NCBI GenBank assembly: GCA_948474755.1
Contig: CAOLHI010000958.1
Location: forward strand, 62,001-126,000
From: Ctenosaura bakeri
Lineage: Eukaryota > Chordata > Lepidosauria > Squamata > Iguanidae
DNA length: 64,000 nucleotides
Reading direction: 5' to 3'
The position numbers were made by a program, and so were the translations under genes. Below the pieces are notes generated by a model. The model worked only from the letters and a program-made list of their open reading frames with translations. It searched no databases and was not told where the DNA came from. Of the stretch, positions 56,505-64,000 are shown in pieces. Numbering within the stretch: the first letter of the stretch is position 1; each line of letters begins with the position of its first letter.

Positions 56505-57775
56505 AAAGTTTTTGTTAACTGCCACCATCAACTCCACCTTATGGTGATCCTAGGCATGGGAGACCTCCAGCTCACTCTATCCTCAGCTGCCCTGCTCAGG
56601 TCTTGCAGATTCAGGTTGAGTCTATCCATCTGTAATATGGTCTTCTTCCCTCCCCCACACCTTCCTTCCACATTCCCAAGCTTTTTCTTTCCCAGTGAGT
56701 CATGTATTCTCATGACATGGCTGAAGTTCAACAGCCTTAGTTTAGTCATCTTGGATTCTAGGGAAAGTTCAGACTTGATTTGCTCTAGGACTCATTTATT
56801 TGTCTTTTTAGTAGTCCACAGTACCTGTAAGAACTTTTCTCCAGCACCACATTTCATAGAAACATAGAGTTGGAAGAGACCACAATGACTATTGAGTTCA
56901 AATGAAATGGAAATTAAATGAAACAGAAATGGAGTTTCCAATGAAACTCCAATGAAATGGAGTTCAAATGGATAGGACTTTCTTCCTATCAACTTTCTTC
57001 GCTATCCAGCTTTCACAACCATACAAAGAAATGGAAAATACAATGCACGGACAGTTCTAATTTTATTATTCAATGATGCATCTTTATACTTCAGGATCTT
57101 ATCTAGTTTGTTCATAGCTGTTCTTCCAAGTCCTAGTCTTCTTCTGATTTTTTTAACTGCAATCTCCATTCTGATTAATGATTGAGCAAAGGCATGGAAA
57201 ATTCTAAGCTATTTCAATGTCTTCATTGTCTACTTTAAGATTATGTAAATCACCTGTGGTCACTGTTTTTGTTTTCTTAATATTCAACGGTAAACCTGCC
57301 TTTGCACTTTTCTTCTTGACTTTCTTCAGTAATTGTTCCAAATCTTTGTTGAATTCTGCTAGTGTTATTGTGCCATTTGGGTATTTTAAATTCTTGATGT
57401 TCCTTCTTCCAGTTTTCATGCCTCCTTCCTCTGATTCTAATCCTGCTTTATGTATGATATATTCAGCATACACATTAAACAGGTAGAGTGGCAAAATGCA
57501 GCCTTGTCTGACCCCTTGCCAATTAGAAATCATTCTGTCTCACTGAATTCTTTCCTAATAGTAGCTTCTTGTCCTGCATACAGGTTATGCATCAGGACAA
57601 TCAAATGTTGTGGCAGGTCCATTTCTTTAAGAGCAACCCATAATTTCTCATGATCTATACAATCAAAGGCTTTGCTATAATCTATGAAGCATAGGCTGAT
57701 TTTCTTTTGAAATTCTTTGCTACACTCCATTATCCAATGTATGTTTGCAATATGATCCTTAGCAATGTTAGTCAT
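56505..57775 (-). pseudogene. BovB (RTE) LINE reverse transcriptase pseudogene
   Basis: The minus strand reads the BovB reverse transcriptase from its middle to its C-terminus in several frames. At 57775-57530: KDHIANIHWIMECSKEFQKK then FIDYSKAFDCIDHEKLW, with the first catalytic Asp region. At 57533-57204: NWQGVRQGCILPLYLFNVYA, then NLKYPNGTITLA where the family has YADD, so the catalytic Asp pair is lost; then AGLPLNIKKTK. Further on are TNLDKIL-like remnants (about 57180-57000). At 56749-56528: LNLQDLSRAAEDRVSWRS, the conserved tail. A short CR1-like scrap and a local duplication interrupt it at 56858-56980. There is a frame change at 57530. It is clearly dead. Confidence 0.85.
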
Positions 57776-58459
57776 CCTAAAATATGGACTGTCAATTGGG
57801 AAAGAAAATTAGAAAGTAGGTAGGGAAGGAATGATGTGGAAGGAATGTGGTTGGCTAGTTGGCATCTTGAACTGGAAAACCTTTTCACTGCAGACATACT
57901 GACCTGATTCTAATTGTATCAGATGGAGTATACCTATTGAATCCATGGGATTTATGTAAATTTCAGTGTACCAACTCCCCCCCCCTTCAAAAGATCTATT
58001 TCAGCTGAAGTTAACATTTGGTTTTACTCCTTTATTACTAACTAGTTTATTTCTCTTTCAATGTCCATGACACTTTTCACAGTCAAAGTGGTCCCTGTCA
58101 CCAAAAGTTTACAATTTAATTTTGAGAGATAATATACAAAGAGGTAGAAAGAAAGGTGGTGGCAGGAGTAAACAGAGGATGAATGAATTAAATAAATGAA
58201 AGCAACAATGAAACAATGGGCTTTCACCATAGACTTTACAAATTTGCCCAAGTTGAAGAAAAATGCAAGTCTGTGGTTCTGTTTTCTAGCACACTGGGGC
58301 TGATGAAGTTGAGAAGCATTTGAACACCAAGGAGGAGACAATACATCAACAGAAACAGAACTGTGTTCTGAAGAAATTATTTTTTAGTATTTTTGACATT
58401 TACTTTCAGTACTAATGTTTGCTGTAATGTATGAGAAGTTCCTTGATGTTGTACTGGAC
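57776..58459. other. No firm feature
   Basis: Mostly unassigned. 58070-58200 loosely resembles the recurrent 'aaagtttacaat' repeat tail type. Confidence 0.4.
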
Positions 58460-58620
58460 CAGTGTTTCTCCAACTTTGGCCTCTCTAGATGTTTTGGACT
58501 GCAACACCCCTCATTCTTGGCCACCATCCTTGCTGGCTTCAGCCAAGTAGATTTGCAAGGCAGAACATTGGAAGGGATCCAGGTTAGGGAGGTCTGGATC
58601 AGAAATGCTCCAGGCCTCAT
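58460..58620. mobile_element. hAT-like MITE fragment
   Basis: CCAGTGTTTCTCCAACTTTG, GCCTCTCTAGATGTTTTGGA, CTGCAACACCCCTCATTCTT is the left half of the 'cagtgtttctcaacctt..ccagatgttttggact' MITE. The right end is not clear. Confidence 0.5.
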
Positions 58621-60010
58621 CCAGCTGCACTCATCTTGTGATAGCATTTTCATAGCCCTGTTGTGAGTTCTGTTCCTTCATGAAGCTGGAGTGCAATGGA
58701 ATGCTGGAAATGAAGTGTGGAATGTTGGAGCTGGCTTTTTCTGTGGAGAGAAGATTAATGGGAAACCCATGTGTTCCTATCAGTGCCAGTGGTTGCCACG
58801 AGGGAAAGTGCTGCCCCAAAGCCACATCCTACTAACTTCCTGATGAAATGAAGCACAGAAAGATTAGAGGGAGGGATGTTCGCAGGGTTGGCTGGAATGG
58901 GTTTTGTTATAAAATTAATAGGAAACGGTTACTGCTGTGAGTAGAGTGGACCTGTTTATTTTGGTTTGTGCTTCTGCTCAGTGGGCCAAAGAATGTGGTC
59001 AGCTGATTCCAGGGGTTGGTTTTGGTTTCCAAATGTGTAACATCCTCCGCCTATTGTGCAACAACAACTCCCCCCCATCTCAAAGCTTGCCTTTATTAAA
59101 TTATTGCTTTACTAGGAAATTGAAAGTGTTACTAAACACAGCCTGCCCAAGTGGCTTGGCTGAGCTGTCTGCACATGAGATCTCTTGGGGATTTCTTGCT
59201 TAGCAAAAGCCTTTTCGAAATCCCTCTGGAAGCATCAGGGAGCTTTGTAAAGGCGGGGGGGGGAGCTTTGGACCACGGAGCCAGAGGCTTTTGCCTGCTA
59301 AGTAGCTAAGTGGCAATTTTCTTTCTAGGATGACTCTTCTTCAAGGCTGCATGTAGCTACAGGGGGAGCAAAATGGGAGCATGCCACCCCTAATAGGAAT
59401 TCTGCCCCCCAGTGAAATTTTCCTTCACTCTCTCAATATCTAGTGCTGCAGTAACTTGAAACTTCAAGAAACACAGCTTAGATGTTCAAAGAAAAGAGGC
59501 AGGCAAAGCACCTGAGAGAATGTGAACACAGCATAGAGAAGTGCTCGAGGTGTGAACAATTTTTTGGTGTCTGTTTGTAATGCTACAAATTTGGGAACTG
59601 CAGGAAGATTTTATTGGGAAAGGGTCAGAATTCTTATTAGGAAGAGCAATGCTCTCATTTTGAAGCCCTGTCACCACACACAAATATGAAATCATGTTTT
59701 GTTTTTATGTAATGAGTCTGGTCAAAAACTTGCAAGAAGTGCCATCTTATTTATCTTTCTTACACCTATGGATAGATATAGAACCAGTACTGAGGTTTCC
59801 CATTCTGCTAGATTTGGAAGTAACTTCTGAGACATCTGTATCTTAAAACTGGGATGAAAAAGGACCTTTGGGCATTATAACCTTCACCTCACCGCCCCCA
59901 TGCCAGGCCACAAAATAGATATGTAAAATGAATTATATTAATATTTTGGTGGCAAGATCACACAAACTTTTCTCTCTGACAGTAAATATAGAATAAGAAC
60001 AAATTAGTAT
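58621..60010. other. No feature recognised
   Basis: Includes a G run at about 59257-59265. No repeat family or coding signal. Confidence 0.45.
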
Positions 60011-60130
60011 CATAGAATCATGGAGCTGGAAGACACCTCAAGGGCCATCGAGCCCAACCCCCTGCCATGCAGGAATAAGTAGTGAAAGCATTCCTGACAG
60101 ATGACCATCCAGCCTCTGTTTTAAATTAAA
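60011..60130 (-). mobile_element. CR1 LINE 3' end fragment
   Basis: TCATAGAATCATGGAGCTGG, AAGACACCTCAAGGGCCATC, GAGCCCAACCCCCTGCCATG, CAGGAATAAG aligns directly to the 3' end of the intact CR1 at 35050-35170. Strongly 5'-truncated. Confidence 0.9.
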
Positions 60131-60767
60131 TTGATACAGTAATTAAATTCTGGTTTGATAAAGAAGTCTGCAGATTGACCTGCAAGCGGCCAGGTGCTGC
60201 TGAGGTCCTGCTACATTTGACTTATTCTTGTTTTCACCTTCCTGTTGATTATCTCTAGCAGCACAATCAGTTTTTATTATTTTTCCCTGGAACATTTCAG
60301 AGCCTAACCCTTAGTCACCGTGAGTCAGTTTGTTCAGTGGTCAGTTCCCTGAGCTTGGTTCTACTTTCAGTTGGCAAAAGTACTGGAGCATTCCTTCCTG
60401 ATACCATTCCTAGCATTCTTTGAAAAATAATGACACATCAGGAAGAAAATTCCTCAGTGCTTAGATTTCACTGAGCAGAATTCAAGGGCTGTGGGAGAAA
60501 GGATGAAATGACACTGCTTATCTTAACGTGATGATGACTGGTGGGAGATAAGGATGGAGGAAGGTCAATAACCTGGCAAAATTCCCATTGTTATGATGAC
60601 TGGGAAGTGTGCTGAGGAAAGATAGGTAACAGAGATTTCTGTGGGATGCGCAGTCTTTGTGTATATGGATATATATATTTGAGGCCCCTGTGAGAGTCAT
60701 GTGTTTGCCTGCATGTGTGAGAGGATGCTAAAATACATATGATATTGTGCATACTGCTTTGTACATT
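60131..60767. other. No feature recognised
   Basis: Unassigned; a short TATA-rich run near 60669-60680. Confidence 0.45.
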
Positions 60768-61000
60768 GTTGCTGTTATTGTTGTGTACCTTCAAGTCATT
60801 TCTGACTTATGGCAATGCTAAGGCAAACTTATGATGGGATTTTCTTGGCAAGATTTGTTCAGAGGGGATTTGCCATTGTCTTCCTCTGAGCCTGAGAGAA
60901 TAGGACTTGCCCAAGGCCAGCCAGTGGGTTTCCATGGCTGAGTGGGTATTTGAACCCTGGTCTCCAGAGTCATAATCCAATGCTCAAATCACTGTCCCAA
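60768..61000 (-). mobile_element. tRNA-derived SINE with BovB-type tail, nearly full length
   Basis: In plus-strand order: GTTGTGTACCTTCAAGTCAT, TTCTGACTTATGGCAATGCT, TTTTCTTGGCAAGATTTGTT, CAGAGGGGATTTGCCATTGT, CTTCCTCTGAGCCTGAGAGA, CCAGTGGGTTTCCATGGCTG, TTTGAACCCTGGTCTCCAGA. It contains the 'aggaaggcaaaggcaaa' block absent from other copies. The far head end is diverged. Confidence 0.92.
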
Positions 61001-61699
61001 CTAAGCAAAAACAGCTCTTGCATTCTTATTACAATAGGAGCAGAAGGTTGTTGAGTATGGGGGTCAATGGCATCCCTGTGATCTACCACAGGCTGCACCT
61101 TCCCACTGCTGGAATTCAGTGGCATTATCACACTGCCACATTGCTTTAGCAAGCTGGAAGGAGCTATTAAAACAAACAGGAAATGTATTAATGTGCTTTT
61201 CCAGGTTTGCTATCAAATTTGAGTGGCAAAGCACAAAAAACCTTTGAAAGCATTCATTTTGGAGTAATTTTAATGACCACCATAATTCTGTGCTGTGATT
61301 TTCTCACAAATTTGGGTGGTGTGGTTTTTTGGAGACCTTGCAAAAGGCAAATGGCCCAGAGACTGTGAGTTATCCTTTCCTGAACTAGAGTAAGGGAAAT
61401 GGCAAAGGACACGATGGAAGGGAAAAGGCAAGAGCAGCTGAGAAAAGAATGGGAATAAACTCAGCCTACAATGGACTTTCTCAATGGCCAAATCTCATCC
61501 TTTGTCCCAGGAGGCTAGGCTGGCTTCCTCTTAGGCTTTGCTGAATGACAAAGACCTTCTCATTTAGGCAGCTGTTTGCTTTATGAGTTCAATATTATGT
61601 TTTATCTGTGGCATAGTATTCTTGCTGTTTTTAATCTTTGCTATATTTTATAATAGGTTTTGATTGCTCTTACTGCTCTTACTAACTCATAGGCAATTG
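61001..61699. other. No feature recognised
   Basis: Unassigned. Confidence 0.45.
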
Positions 61700-61806
61700 A
61701 AGGGCCAATATATTATATGGTATGATATAACGTGACATTATATTATACATTGTATATAAGATATACAATATATAATATATTTTATTATTTTATAACAACA
61801 TGATAT
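61700..61806. repeat. TA-rich low-complexity DNA, left part
   Basis: TATTATA and ATATACAATATATAATATAT runs. Interrupted on the right by a SINE insertion. Confidence 0.8.
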
Positions 61807-62006
61807 GTAATTGCGGTTATTGTGTGCCTTCAAATTATTTCTGCTTTACGATAAACCTAAGGTGAACCTATCATGGGGTTTTCTAGGGCTGAGAGTGTGT
61901 TATACATCCAGGATAATCCAATGAGTTTCCATGGCTAAGTGAGGAATTGAATCCTAGACTCCAGGGTTGTTCTCTAACACTCAGACCACTACACCATGCT
62001 GGCTGT
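61807..62006 (-). mobile_element. tRNA-derived SINE inserted in TA-rich DNA
   Basis: The tail TTATTGTGTGCCTTCAAATT, the middle ATCATGGGGTTTTCTAGGGC, the B-box side GAATTGAATCCTAGACTCCA and the head CACTACACCATGCTGGCTGT. Flanked by CATGATAT on both sides (61799-61806 and 62007-62014), a plausible target-site duplication. Confidence 0.9.
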
Positions 62007-62085
62007 CATGATATATATTATATGTATGATGTATATGTATGATATATCATACATTACTATGTATTATAATATATATTATCTACTT
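62007..62085. repeat. TA-rich low-complexity DNA, right part
   Basis: Continues the TATG/TATA-type repeat after the SINE. Confidence 0.8.
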
Positions 62086-63335
62086 ATTTTTAAAAAAATA
62101 TTTTAATGTTTTTCTATTGTACCTCTCTGCCCAGGTACAAGGTCCCTAAAGATGACTGGCCACAAATGAGAACAAAAGGGTAACAACACATCCTGAAATC
62201 CTTTTAAAAGGCAGAGCAGACCCAAAATAAAGGATTATGGTGATGGAAAATATCTCCTCCCCAGGTCTTAGATGTTGCCACCCATATGAAGGATTTAAGT
62301 TCCATGGAATCCACAGGGGAGAATAGCCCCTGCAAATGCAATGTGTATTATTGCTCCATAGTAACTAGGCCTAGTGTTTTTATCTAGGCCAGGTGTTTTT
62401 ATCCCTGTAAGAACACAGTGTTTCCTTACAAATCCAGCTGGAGAATCTGTAACTTCTGGATTCTCCTGGCAGAAGGGGTCCTGTCGAAGTCTTGGGGAGC
62501 TGGCAATGTTGATGGAAAATGTCCAACATATTTTGGTTTGTTTTGGTTTATAATTGGAGGTATAAGTGTAACAGCAAAATATCACATGGAAATGATTTTT
62601 TCTTAATTAACTAAAACTCCCCAAATCCTCTGGCCAGAATAGCCACTGGATGTGCTGGCTTATGGATTCTGGAAGATGTAGTCAAAGTAAGGTAATTTTT
62701 TTTCAAGCCCTTTGAAATACAAATACTTATCTTGTTGTTGTTCCTTCTCATTTGGAATCACTTAGAAAAACCAAACAAAATTGTTAAACTCATCCCCTTT
62801 TCTTCAATCAAACTGGACTCTGTTGTAAAAATATCTAAGCACAAGGCCTAAACTAAAGCACTCCATCCTTTTTCCCCCAATATGTTGTGTGAGTACACAT
62901 TGCCTACAATAGAATCATAGCAGTGGGTTGGTGTGGACCCACCTCTGTTTAATCCTTGTCACTATCTAATATAAGAGGGAGCCTGTATCTTTGAATTCTG
63001 TTCTGCCAAGAAAGGGCACAATGATAATGAATTTCTGTTATCAACACTGGCTTGGCAGCTTTGCTTGTGCTTGAGTTCTGATAAACCCCAATGTTTGCTC
63101 AGTAGCTTTTCAGGAGTACATAGGAACCAGTTCTATTTAGGACAGCAAAGATATAAAGTAGAGTTGTCCTGATATTACTCATAGAGGACCAATATGTGTA
63201 AATCCTTAACTTTCCAAACAGCCATGACTCTGAGTTTCCTATGAAGAAGGAATATTTGTCCCAATGTTCTGTGCGACCTTGTCCACTTGCTGCTATTATC
63301 AGTTCTGGAATAATGTACTTCAGAATTAGGGTTGC
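62086..63335. other. No firm feature
   Basis: A hAT-like scrap may be present at about 62628-62690 (TCTGGCCAGAATAGCCACTG, ATTCTGGAAGATGTAGTC). Otherwise unassigned. Confidence 0.4.
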
Positions 63336-63775
63336 CAAGTGTAGGATAAGATGCTGTAGGCAACTTTGAAAGGCTAGGGGGCTGCATTAGACCCCTTGGA
63401 GACCTTGAAAGACCTTGTGCTCTTGCCAAAAATAATACCCCCCAGATGTTCTAGGGGGTATGAGGACATTTTGACCATGTTCTAGATTTCAAAAAAGGCC
63501 TCTATTGGGTATAAATTGGCCCGTGCGGCCCAGAAACTGTGGTGGAAATGCAGTCCACATGCCTACTGGTCATTTTGGAGCATTTCATGGGGAAAAAAAA
63601 AGCTTTTGACCTCTGAGGGGCCCAGGAGGCTTCCAACACATTGGAAGTATCCTCCACACCCCCAATTTTTGCTGGAGCAGAAATGTTAAAAATATTTTTG
63701 ACCCCTGAGTGGCCTTAGGAGCCACAAAAATGATCTTGGGGCTGCATATGATCCACACACCACACTTCTCTCCTC
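63336..63775. mobile_element. Relative of the 44887 hAT-like MITE
   Basis: GGCTGCATTAGACCCCTTGG, AGACCTTGAAAGACC parallels GGCCACATTAGTCCTCTGGG, AGAGCCTTGGAGGGC at 44920. GATGTTCTAGGGGGTATGAG parallels the GTCCTCTGGGGGCATGGAG block. The ends are eroded, so limits are approximate. Confidence 0.55.
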
Positions 63776-64000
63776 CATTATTATGAGACATCCTTTATTT
63801 CAGAACCAGATATCTTGTCCCTTACAGGTTTAGCATGTGTCCTTTATTATAAAGAAGGTACTCTATGTCAGTGTTGGAAAGCTTTTTATTTTATAGAGAC
63901 TGAATAAGATGCTGGAAAAAAGGGTATTTTGGGCTATGGGTCTTTCATAAAGGCAGAAAAGTGCATGATGTAATTTATAAACATGGATAATATTAATTTT
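63776..64000. other. No feature recognised
   Basis: Unassigned AT-rich DNA to the window end. Confidence 0.4.

Overview
This window is vertebrate, almost certainly squamate reptile (probably lizard), nuclear DNA. It holds no recognisable host gene, exon or structural RNA gene. The squamate call rests on four things seen together: many tRNA-derived SINEs that end in a BovB-type tail, decayed BovB (RTE) LINE pieces, CR1 LINEs, and dense hAT-like and Harbinger-like MITEs. The species cannot be named from the sequence. The background is AT-rich, unique-looking and intergenic or intronic in character.

Layout. 0-7 kb: CR1 tail, SINEs, a small hAT MITE, then a repeat-free stretch at 6.1-6.9 kb. 7-9.4 kb: a cluster of short palindromic MITEs with 3-bp target duplications. 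9.9-17 kb: two related LTR-like units of about 0.9 kb on the minus strand, and a CR1 fragment split by a MITE. 17-34 kb: scattered SINEs, BovB pieces, microsatellites and long unannotated stretches. 34.6-39.8 kb: the centre of interest, a three-level nest in which a palindromic MITE contains a hAT-like element, which contains a near full-length CR1 LINE of about 4.5 kb on the minus strand. 40-64 kb: more MITEs (several with clean target-site duplications), SINEs, a CR1/L3-type tail and a dead BovB reverse transcriptase.

The CR1 carries the only convincing intact coding sequence. ORF1 (343 aa) has an N-terminal CxxC..CxxC zinc-finger-like motif and a C-terminal SGNH esterase-type domain. ORF2 (at least 911 aa) has an endonuclease and a reverse transcriptase, and every catalytic motif I checked is present. 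ORF2 has no ATG ahead of its first endonuclease motif. Its frame stays open back into the end of ORF1, where ORF1 finishes on a canonical -1 frameshift heptamer (T TTA AAC) immediately before its TAA stop. Slipping by -1 there joins ORF1 to ORF2 as one 1316-aa reading. This is the most interesting observation in the window.
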